Positions 21,601 to 31,200 of a stretch of 64,000 nucleotides of DNA are shown one piece after another. The stretch comes from Dendrophyllia cribrosa. Taxonomy: Eukaryota; Cnidaria; Anthozoa; Scleractinia; Dendrophylliidae. Position numbers and translations under genes: made by a program. The notes below the pieces were generated by a model that was not told the DNA's origin, made no database searches, and saw only the letters and a list, made by a program, of their open reading frames with translations. The stretch covers positions 27,197,901-27,261,900 of the forward strand of contig JAJLRJ010000007.1 of NCBI GenBank assembly GCA_024195265.1. Reading direction: 5' to 3'. Position 1 is the first letter of the stretch. Every line of letters starts with the position of its first letter.

Positions 21601-22288
21601 TCTGTTTCGTGTTGATAATGAATCTTGCCGCATGTCCCCATTTTGGCATGTCGCCATAGGGGATTTTGTCAAGTTCAGAAACCATCTGCCTGTCACAATC
21701 ACCTTTATTTGTTTTCCCTGTCTTTACTCGGTCATAACAAATGTCGTGATAAGCGGAAATTTCATCGACTTTATTATATGGTAGATCATTCCATTTCAGG
21801 ACTTCGCCCGTTTCAGGATCGTATTCGAGCTGCCCTTTTAAAGGGTTATATGGGCCCATATATTTATACTTTCCAGGAGTGAATCCACCTTTAGGCCTTG
21901 GAAGTTTACCAATTAATTTATGAACATCCACTCCAGCGCCGTCGAGATCAGCTCTGTCTTATATTTTCTATTGGGTCTAATCGTAGTACTCAGTTGATTC
22001 ATCATATCAGTAGTCTTTGCAAGAAATGGTTTTGCTTTGTCAAGAGCGAAATCTAATGCTTTTTTTTCTGAGTGTTTCTATTTCTCAACAGTTCACTTGC
22101 TCCATAACGGCCCATTTCAACTGTTTTTTCCCTATCCAAGGCAATGCATGAGTCAAACCTGTTAATGCTAATTCACCAAAGCCCGCCCCTTCGACGGGCT
22201 GAATTAGTTTCCCTGTTTCCCTGTTTCCCGAATCTTGTTTTTTTAATTCCACATGAGGCGCAATGGCAGAAAAACATTGGCCTTCCAT
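21560..22288 (-). pseudogene. PLA2-domain minor virion protein, frameshifted
   Basis: The 22085-22288 frame (start MEGQCFSAIAPHVELKKQ) and the 21560-21931 frame are the two ends of one gene of about 240 codons. The C-terminal part contains a parvovirus VP1-like phospholipase A2 signature: the glycine loop MGPYNPLKGQ and the catalytic His-Asp in AYHDICYD. In related viruses and Polintons such a domain helps particles cross membranes. The N-terminal part has a hydrophobic Gly-rich helix (GAGFGELALTGLTHALPW). At least one frameshift between 22085 and 21931 inactivates it. It overlaps the beginning of the integrase region, suggesting tight packing. Confidence 0.85.
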
Positions 22289-22376
22289 TTTTGGCTGTCA
22301 TATACCCAGATGGTTCAACACATCCAGTAACTCTTTTTTCCTTAACACAGTATGATTCTATTTTTAATCGAAATAT

Positions 22377-22979
22377 TCTTTTATGAAGTTTTCATTGCGT
22401 TTGGGTTGCCCCAAATCAAAAACTTTGAGGCAATCATAAAACGTTTTTTTATGAATATTATCTAGGAAATATAAACAATAATATCCGCATCGGACAGATT
22501 TCAAATCTTGAATGGGATGACCATAATTATAAATATATTTCAGATTAGATTTAATCTTTTTGCTTTTTGAAAAAATTCAATTGGGGGTGGAAGGCAAAAG
22601 GAATCAAAATAAATAAGCGTTTTATTTTTAACACAAGCGGCAATCCAATGTGTTCCGTTTCCCACAGAATCATATAAATTAATTATGCAACTACCTGTTT
22701 TATGTACATGTTTGCTATCTCTTGAGAAGATGCCCTTGAAATTTGGCACACCTAGATAATCAATCCATTCAAGGAGATCAAAATTACTCAAAGGAATATC
22801 TTTCCACTCGGGTTTTAAAGAATCAACCCTTTTCCTGGAATGCTGTTGAAGGGGCTGTTCGGTCGTAGCAAAAGACCTTTCCCAGATTTTTTTTGTCCTC
22901 GCCCACTTCCTTGCTGTTCCCATGTTCCAAAAAAGGGTGGTGGTTGATAGGGATATAAACCAGGTTTTGGATTTCCCAT
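22377..22979 (-). pseudogene. Adenain-type cysteine maturation protease, frameshifted
   Basis: This is an Ulp1/adenovirus-type capsid maturation protease. A Pro-rich N-terminus starts at 22979 (MGNPKPGLYPYQPPPFFG). The core has LGVPNFKGIFSRDS, the catalytic His in GNGTHWIAAC and the Asp in LIYFDSFCLPPP. In a shifted frame further on is the catalytic Cys in SVRCGYYCLYFLDNI (about 22450-22490). At least two single-base-type frameshifts (near 22820 and 22555) inactivate it. The ATG follows the stop of the pX-like gene directly (TAAATG), as in a compact viral gene row. Confidence 0.9.
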
Positions 22980-23300
22980 TTATCCTTTAGCCTTCTTCGG
23001 TACTTGCAAACCGGCTCCGCCGTAACCAGCTCCGCTGTAACCGCTCCCAAAAAGTTTCGAAGCTAACTCAATAGCTATTGGAATTCCTATCGCGGCAAGC
23101 GTTCCCAGGAGGCCGCCATTAATTTGCTTTTGAGTTGGTTTGAAAATTATTCCCCTTCCAGTTTGCAGGCCTGCCCGAACAGAATTCAACTGTCTTTGAG
23201 TCAGTACTTTCAATTGCGCAAGTTGCGGAAGAAAATTGAATGGAACTTCAATTCCCTTTCCAAATATTTTGTCAATCCCAAGACTTCCCAAGGCACTTAA
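22980..23300 (-). pseudogene. pX-like core protein, C-terminal piece
   Basis: This is the C-terminal half of a small basic virion core protein resembling adenovirus pX/minor core proteins of Polintons. Visible are LGSLGIDKIFGKGIEVPF, a basic middle, and a hydrophobic Gly-rich segment GGLLGTLAAIGIPIAIELAS followed by a Gly/Lys tail. The gene is interrupted exactly at TTAA (23297-23300) by the 23-kb element; its N-terminal piece lies at 46306-46644. Across the TTAA the two pieces are in the same frame. Confidence 0.85.
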
Positions 23301-24067
23301 GAGTGATTCTCTGTAAAATTCGAACTTTGGCCGGCCACCGTACCTCACCGATTTGGCTGAAATTCAGCATGTAGACTTGGTTTAGGGTCCAGAATACGGA
23401 ATGGATAGTTTAAGGTTTCAATTCCTTTTACTTTGGAAAATATTAACAAGGCCGTTTTGGGGTGGCCTCGGCGGGCCGCCATATTGGTAGATCGAAGGTG
23501 TTCTTGAGACTTCGACTCTTAGCCTGTTAGCGAATTAAATTGATCACGGCTGATACCGATGCAAAGAACTATCCTTCCTTGCTGCATTTATTTATATTAA
23601 TCCGAAAAGGGCAAAGTCTGAGCCACGAACGACTAAAAAGTCTGAAGGTATACTTTCCGCATTTTGAATGTTCCTAAAATTACCAGAAATTCACCAGCCG
23701 ATATCGCTCCTTGCCATTTCGATTTAGAACTAGCCCTTTTGCCTAAACGTAGATTGTTTATATATAAATTGATTTCATAAATAAAAAAATGGGGCAAATG
23801 TAACAGAGCAAGGAAAAGTTTGATAGATCGTGGTGCGGTATAGCCATTTTTGGTATCAGAATTTAGACAAACACCGGCTCAATGTTGCTCGAAAATTATC
23901 AATTAATGAATTGATATCCCCTGATATCGAGTGAACGTTATACGAAATGGCATCTGTAATGGCAATAATGGTCTGTTATGACAAAGAATTGCGATAAATG
24001 TGCGATTGAATAAAAAAAAATCGTTACCAACGGTCGTTTTGTTATTCATATTGCGGCGTATAAATAT
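23301..24067. repeat. Outer left arm of the TTAA foldback element
   Basis: Reverse complement of 45540-46301 with scattered mismatches, for example ATTTGGCTGAAATTCAGCATG here against ATTGGCTGAAATTCACCATG in the right arm complement. It is broken off at 24067 by the MULE and resumes at 37472. Confidence 0.93.
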
Positions 24068-24840
24068 CGCTGTGGCTAAATGGCCGGTAACCGGTCAAGG
24101 TTTTCAAAACACTAAATGGCCGGCAATTCTATATTTTCAGTAAATTTCACAAAATCGAAAAATTCCAGCTAATCTAAACTATCATATGTCGATTTAGAAA
24201 GGTCAAGCGATCCTGAAATGCTTTATAGATCTCAAGTCTAGTGTTTGGTTTACGCTGGGCTCAGTAGACGAAACCATGTTTTGTGACACTTGGAACTTTT
24301 TTCAGCTCGACTGCCGGTCAAGGTTTTCAATACACTAAATGGCCGGCAGTCCTTCATTCTCAGTAAATTTCACAAAATCGAAAAATTCCAGCTAATCTAA
24401 ACTATCATATGTCGATTTAGAAAGTTCAAGCGATCCTGAAATGCTTTATAGATCTCAAGTCTAGTGTTTGGTTTACGCTGGGCTCAGAAGACGAAACCAT
24501 GTTTTGTGACACTTAGAACTTTTTTCAGCTCGACTGCCGGTCAAGGTTTTCAAAACACTAAATGGCCGGCAGTCCTTCATTCTCAGTAAATTTCACAAAA
24601 TCGAAAAATTCCAGCTAATCTAAACTATCATATGTCGATTTAGAAAGTTCAAGCGATCCTGAAATGCTTTATAGATCTCAAGTCTAGTGTTTGGTTTACG
24701 CTGGGCTCAGAAGACGAAACCATGTTTTGTGACACAGAACTTTTTTCAGCTCGACTGCCGGTCAAGGTTTTCAAAACACTAAATGGCCGGCAGTCCTTTA
24801 TTCTCAGTAAATTTCACAAAATCGAAAAATTCCAGCTATA
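24068..24840. repeat. Left subterminal tandem array of the MULE
   Basis: About three units of 221-223 bp (CTGCCGGTCAAGG at 24311, 24534, 24755). Each contains CTAAATGGCCGGCAGTCC, AAAATCGAAAAATTCCAGC, TCATATGTCGATTTAGAAA and TTTACGCTGGGCTCAG. The array is inverted relative to 36270-37471. Confidence 0.93.
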
Positions 24841-25033
24841 AGTGTCTCTTTTCCGAAACTCACAGAAGTTACTATCTTCACACCCAGTCAAGCCAGTTTT
24901 TTAATGTCTTTTTTACACAAATACAACAACAACAACAACAACAACAATTTATTAAAGGTATTTACATACGTACATTACCTATTCTCTTAAAAAAGTTAAT
25001 AATTAGTTTATTGGTTGAGTCACTTTTGAAATA

Positions 25034-25442
25034 ACAACAACAACAACATTTATTTATTTAAACACGATAAAAAATTACAGCGGAGCTGATGTGGTCGTGT
25101 ATTTAAAAGTTAAACAGTTTATAAGTGAATAAAAAGCTTAAAAACTAATTAACGTATAAAAAAAATTATCTATAAATTAAGCTATTCGCATGAAGTTCTG
25201 CGTTTAAGAGAGTTTTTAAATAAGCTTTTGCTTGAGATTGCACGCATATGATTGTCAAGAGAATTCCATAGAGATACGGCTTTATACCAAGTGGACTTGC
25301 GGAGAACTTCAGTGTTTGGTTTTGGTAACAAAAAGGTAAATTTCCTACGCAAGTTATAGCTGCACTCATATTTGGTAAACAGCTGCATAATAGGAACGGG
25401 TAAAAAGTTATAAAAACAGTCATGTGCTAACTTAAGTAATCT
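25034..25442 (-). pseudogene. LINE 3' end (C-terminal RT part and GTT tail)
   Basis: On the minus strand the frame reads LFTKYECSYNLRRKFTFLLP, LRKSTWYKAVSLWNSLDNHM, SLFKNSLKRR, the C-terminal signature of CR1/L2-type LINEs. It is followed by AATAAAT and a (GTT)n tail at 25034-25053. It is heavily 5' truncated. The 1.25-kb TIR element inserted at its upstream edge. A second (CAA)n block at 24927-24950 may be another LINE tail. Confidence 0.75.
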
Positions 25443-26689
25443 TAGCCTGTGACAGCCGCCTCCTCCCCTCAGAAAAAAATCGGGGAGAGAAGCGTCTGTG
25501 TAACGCCGTCGCTAATCTTGCTCCGGAATAATTTTGCATAAATTAAAATTTAGTAATTTCCGTTGACCAAAATTGCAGACTCTCGAATTTCAGTTTCAAA
25601 ATGGCATCGAACGTGTCGGACCACGCAAATTTTCATCGGGCGATTGCAAGTGTTTGCGAGACTTTCAAGATTCCTTCACTCTATCCAGAACAAGAAGAAT
25701 GTTTGAAAGCACTTTTGGAGGGAAAAGATGTATATGCAAGTCTCCCCACCGGGTATGGTAGGCTCCCTACCGTGGCCGATGAAGTCTTCGAACGACCGCT
25801 TGGAAGCAGCAAAATTGTCATCATATCACCGCTAAAAACGTTGATGGAAGATCAAGTCGCCTATCATAAACCCTTGGGTTATCCCACTAAAGCTTAAACT
25901 ATCTCTCTCTGCTAACCTTTGATCTACATTTAGTTCACCGTGACATACTCCTGCAACGACAAACACAAATAGCTGGGCGCAGCGTGATAAAAAATAGCAG
26001 AAACACAACGGTCAACATATCTTTTTAGATCCTATCACTACAAAGAGAGAAAAAAACTATAAATGTTGAACCCTCTGTATTAAAAATCAACATAAAACAA
26101 CCCACTAACCGCAAAAGCAAAAGAAAAGGGACGTAATAAGAGGTCAAATACTTAAAGAACAAAATCACAGGAAAACATTACAGACATAACACAGTTGACC
26201 TCTAGTCCGTTACACGTGGCTTTTTTGAAAACGTTTTTCAGTGAATACTAAACTTTAGTAAACTCCTCCAAAACCAAGTAAATTATACCCGTTAAAATGG
26301 TAAAACGTTTTCAAATGTATCACACCGGTAGAGATTGTGCGACCTGTCAACCCTTGCTATTTCCTACGATCGAGCCAGCAAACATTATCGGGAATTTGCT
26401 TTACATTTTGCTTCGAATGGCCCGAATAAATTTTCTATCGACGTTTCCTGTGTGTGAATTTTCCCGCAAGTTGCTTGGAAGTCGCGCTTAATTCTCAGAA
26501 ATGACCGATTAACCAATGAAGACACGGTAAATGTCCTACGTAATAGGATTCGCATAACAACCAATCATGATACGTCGCCAGCATTCCGGAAAAACCACCC
26601 GGAGCGAGGAGCAAGATTAGCGACGGCGTTACACAGACGCTTCTCTCCCCGATTTTTTTCTGAGGGGAGGAGGCGGCTGTCACAGGCTA
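25443..26689. mobile_element. TIR element with captured RecQ-helicase fragment, 1,247 bp
   Basis: The inverted ends are identical over 82 bases, starting TAGCCTGTGACAGCCGCC. They are flanked by the 9-bp duplication AAGTAATCT (25434-25442 and 26690-26698). A 9-bp duplication and long TIRs fit a MULE-type element distinct from its host MULE. It has no transposase. The interior contains a 98-codon frame from a RecQ-like helicase, so it looks like a Pack-MULE-style gene carrier. Perfect terminal repeats indicate very recent movement. Confidence 0.9.
25601..25897 (+). pseudogene. RecQ-like helicase N-terminal fragment
   Basis: The open frame of 98 codons starts MASNVSDHANFHRAIASVCE and has the Q-motif-like region (SLYPEQEECLKALLEGKD). 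A Walker A-like ASLPTGYGR follows, where RecQ helicases have GYGKS, with about a dozen residues missing after it. Then come KIVIISPLKTLMEDQV (motif Ia region) and an abrupt end. Without an intact Walker A Lys and without the DEAH and C-terminal helicase motifs it cannot be an active helicase. It lies entirely inside the 1.25-kb TIR element. Confidence 0.8.
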
Positions 26690-26852
26690 AAGTAATCTAT
26701 ATTCGTATAAATCTTTAACAGTGGGCCACTTGCTTTGGGCTAAGACCTGATATTTTATATTATATATTTATATATTTATATTATATATTATATATTTATA
26801 TATTTATATATTATTTATATTATATATTTATATTATATATTTATATATTTAT

Positions 26853-26962
26853 ATATTAGATATTTTATACTTTTTTATGTGTCCCCAAATTAGTATGGGT
26901 TTACCCAGGCTATAAGGTCTTTTGACACTTAAATAAAGTTTCTATCTATCTATCTATCTATC
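26853..26962 (+). repeat. LINE-like 3' end with (TCTA)n tail, second copy
   Basis: Matches 14254-14358 almost exactly and ends in five TCTA units. It is preceded by about 100 bases of (TATAT)n-rich simple sequence (26757-26852). Confidence 0.7.
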
Positions 26963-27288
26963 TGATCGCTAGATGTATACCAATCCAGGCCATAGATGGT
27001 CTTTGCGGCACGTACATGTATCTTCTCCAGCTCATCAAAGAGCGATTTGCCGCAGGAACCCCATGCTAGCAACCCATAGGCCATTACATGATCGTGTCTA
27101 CAATTCAAAAATACATGTATATCTGCGTAAGAGCTTAAAACAGTAAGTAAAGTCTGTCTAGGCTGATTTTCAGTGAGGCTAACATCGGAAAATAACGACC
27201 ATTCGAAAAGAATGTTGAACATTTCTCGGAAAATCGGTCTCGATGAAAGAGTCGTGAATTGACAGCAATATATTCTCACTTTACACAT
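26963..27288 (-). pseudogene. LINE RT C-terminal fragment
   Basis: The minus-strand frame ends with MAYGLLAWGSCGKSLFDELE and KIHVRAAKTIYGLDWYTSSD. This is the post-RT segment found in Jockey/CR1-type LINEs. It is in the opposite orientation to the adjoining (TCTA)n tail, so the two are different insertions or a rearranged copy. Confidence 0.65.
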
Positions 27289-28284
27289 AAAACGTAATAT
27301 TTCTCGTATGTTTTTGTATAAACATCACATTGTATGGGTAACGCTTTATCTCACTAAACTAACGAGGTTCTCACAAGCCTGCAACATCGCTCTCCGTCGC
27401 TAGGGACGTTTCGCGAAACCTACCAACGACGGGGAGCGATTAGAGGCTAGCTAGGTTCCCACTGTAAATCTGAATCTTGCTACAAATGTTCAAAACTGAC
27501 ACGTAGATTTAACCGCTTGATTCAAATCTCAAAATAAGTGATCACACGCGGCGTAGCAGAACTCAAACTTCGTGGTTCTTAATCTACCAGTATTACTGAT
27601 TATGATTATAATAATCTGATGGGATCGTTTACTAATCCAAGTAAACAGTAATGATGTAAACCATTTTTTTAAAAATTAGCAATGCGAATGTGAGTTGAAG
27701 CAGCGCAGCGCACCTGATTCTTGAAATCAAATAAGTATCTATTGTAATGTTTTTTTTTTAAGCCCCTCCTCTATGTTTTGTTTCCCACATTTTATGTCCA
27801 AGTCCCAAAAAAGTTCCCTTGGTCCTTCACTACAGCTTAAATGATAAAACAAAATCATTTGTCACATCCATCGAAAGAGAAATGGAGCTTCTGAAGAGTA
27901 ATTAGCCAATGGTAGGCAATAGGTATTCTTGTGGTAGAAATCACAACGGTAGTCATCGCCAGATACACCCTTTTATCCAGCAATGGTATAAGCGACGAAA
28001 CTGATAACTAAAGGAAAGAGAGAATGGCCGAGAGAATGCACCGCCGTTCAACATTATACTTTCTTTTCCTAATAACTTTGCATTTCTTATTCACGAACGG
28101 AGAACTCATTTCAAACCATTTAGATAATATTACACTATAGCAATCTAGTAAAGAAGATTTCTACCTTAAAATAACAACTGTTATGACCTTGCACTAAGAT
28201 TAGGCGGAAACCACATATAATTATCATTGAAACAGGGCTATTTCAGGCCGTTGGTTCTCTCGCTTTATTCTCTCTTGTAAATAA
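27289..28284. other. MULE non-coding region downstream of the transposase
   Basis: No gene recognised. It contains a short foldback around 27385-27440 (CGCTCTCCGTCG...GACGGGGAGCG). It probably includes the 3' untranslated part of the MULE gene. Confidence 0.4.
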
Positions 28285-31200
28285 TTATGCGTATTTCATT
28301 CTGCACGATATGCAGAACCAGTTTCGGTGCTTTGGTCGCTTTTTTAACGAGGTGCATTTAAAATGCGACCAAAGAAGGCATCTGTCACAAGCAATGCTGT
28401 CTTCACATTCGTCGTTTATCATTTTTGTGCAAACAGAACAAACAAAGTCTGTGCAGTTCTTCTCCCTGCTTGATTTTAAAACTAACAACCATGCATCTCT
28501 ATCAAAGTACTTTTCAACTCGATGGATGTCCACCATTTCGTCATCCCTGATAGTATCGGATATTTTTCCAACTGGCAGAATGTCTTCTTTGTTCAGCCAT
28601 CGATGACCTGCAATGGCTTCACCCACGGCTTGTGACGTTGACAGAGAGCCCAGGATCATTCGGTATTTTTCGATCGGTCTGAGCTTCTTGAAGGAAAGTA
28701 ACTTATTGTGACTTTCCGTTTTCTTCTTTTTCTTCGGGAGGCCAATTACCGTCACTTCCGCTCCCTTCGGACGGCCTCTTTTTAGAATTTTGGGCGGCAT
28801 CTTTATTTGGGAAAAGTCAGGTGACTTAATGCCCTGTCTCTCATCATCACGTATTACCACGGAGTCCTCCTTTAAGATTTCTTCCTTATTCTCATTCTGA
28901 ATACTTACTTCATTCACCGGTTCATCGTCTGCTTCCAGCTCTCTTTCATCGGCGTTTCCTGTCGGCTTGTCTTCCTTTACCTGTTCTAGCGAGATATAAT
29001 TTTCATGGTGAGTTTCACTTGGGTCCTCTGCTTCCAGGTCGCCTTCTGTTTCTGTCCGTCCCACTTCCTGGACAATTACTTCGCGGCCAAGTTTCCATCT
29101 CCTAGCCAAAGACTCCAAGACTTCATGTCGCCTTTTGAACGTAGACATACCACCCTCGCTAACAAGTGACGCAAGAACTTGTGCTATTTTTAAACCTTTT
29201 TTGAATTTTTGGGATTGTGTTAGAGTGGCTCTTTTTTCTTCAGTGACTGGGACATACTCAACACAATGTTCCAGATCGTGGTCATGGAGAATAGGGAGTG
29301 CCGGGCTCAGACGGTTTGTTGTTAAATAGAAATCCATCGTCCAACGCTTATGCACTAAGGTTTCATCAAAAGCTGGAAGAGTGAGAAGCTCGCGAACTTT
29401 CAAAATGTGTTTGCAGGGAAGGGACATGCGTGTAAAGAACGAGCACTCGCAATGACTGGTTGAAGCAAGAAGTGGTTCCTGATTCTGTTTTCGTGACCCA
29501 CAAAGAATGAACTCACTGCTACTCTTTTGTGACAAAACCTTGACTTTAGCCACAGATTCATACTGTCCACGAACGAACTTAAATGCATAAGGTGTAAGAG
29601 TTTTTGAATATTCCTGGAGATCTTTGCACAGATGTTCAAATTCAGTTTGCCTTCGTGTGATTGTCATCACGTAATGGTGGTTTCGTTCCTCTCTTAAGCA
29701 TCGCAACACTGACATGAATTCTGTGCAAAACTGCAGCAAACTTGCGTATCTTGAACAAACACTTTTGAACTTGCTGAAAGTGGATTCCAGTCTGTTGTTG
29801 GTGGTTTCGCCTAAATTCAAATGCTTGTCTTTGAAGCAAGCTACCCATTGCTCTCTTATGGGATGCCAATTCTCCATGACATAATCGATGACACTTCTGA
29901 AATTCGTTTGTTTTAGTTCATCAAGATGTTTATCGTATTCGCCTGCAGTCTTAGAATGTGCCAAGGAGGACAGAATTTCGAGTACCCTCAGTCTCTCCGC
30001 GGATGTAATGCCCATCTTCTCGCATGTTATTTCTCGTCTGAAGGATCTTAAAGTGTGATAAAGGCAAATACTTAAACTTGCGGCCGGAAAGCAGGATTTA
30101 AACACGTCTCGTTCTGTGAAATCCTTGTCTGACATTACAACTTTTGTTTCACCCCAAGAAGGATTATGCTTTTTGAATAATTCCACAGTTGCCTGTATCA
30201 CCTCCTTTGTCTCTTCCGCTACAATGAACAGAGCCACAACCTCGCTAAGTCCGTCACCGTCAATGCCCATAAGCAAATAAACAGGCATTCGAAGATCTAA
30301 TAGCTTGTACGTCGCATCTACTAGCAGAATTTCGGGGAAATGGGTATAGATGTTTTGCATGTGAGCGTCTTGGTAGAATAGACCTTTGAAATTATTCTCC
30401 TCGTCAACAACAACATCTGTACAACAACCTGGTTGTTTCTTCAAATAGTCTATGACATCTTCAAGATCATTCTTCTGAATATTTTTTTTTGAATTTTGTT
30501 TTATATTTGAGATGTCCTTCAATGTCACCTTTTTTCCAGTGGCAGTCTCAATCTTCTGTTTAAGAAGTTTGGGATTGGCCTGAAGTTTGATTGCATCCTC
30601 GATATCCTCTGTCACCTCCTTAGTTCGTGCAGCTCGTTGTCGAGGAAGACGCTCATAAATTTGTTTTTGGAGAACATGGTTGTGTGTTGTCGAAATGCGA
30701 TTCACTTGCAGATATTTGCCATCTTCCGACAGGGTTATGTAGACTTCGAAAGGGCAGCCTTGGCGAAATGATTTTGTCTTTCGCTTCCTGTTCACTCTTG
30801 TTTCCACATTCCTTCCTCCAAATTTACAGCTTAAGTGTAGTGAGTAGTAAGTGAGATCAGGGTTTGCATTAGAAACCCTCTTTGGAACACGCTTTGCGGC
30901 GGCGATAAGTGTCCTCACGTCTCTTTTCCATAACTCGCAGAAGTTACTATTTTCATACACCCGTTTGGCCGTTTCAAGTTCTTCAAGGGTATGGAATTTT
31001 TGCCCTACAAAGAACACATCACTTTCCATCACAACATTTCTTTCGTCTTCTTCTCCATTACCTTCTGCCTCGTCCACTGGCATCCCACCAGAACACTGAG
31101 ACCCATAATCATCATTAACGCACTCACGACTCTCATGATAATCGTCAAGGTAAATGTGATCAACGTTTTTTTCATCCTTCTCTCTTCTCTCTTGAATGGG

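Noticed and set aside
24068..24840. Regularly spaced repeats resembling a CRISPR array
   Set aside because: Units are about 220 bp and homogeneous without unique spacers, and an inverted array closes the other end of a MULE. These are transposon subterminal repeats in a eukaryotic genome.
25601..25897. A host RecQ helicase gene
   Set aside because: It is only 98 codons, has a damaged Walker A motif, and lies wholly within an element with perfect terminal repeats.
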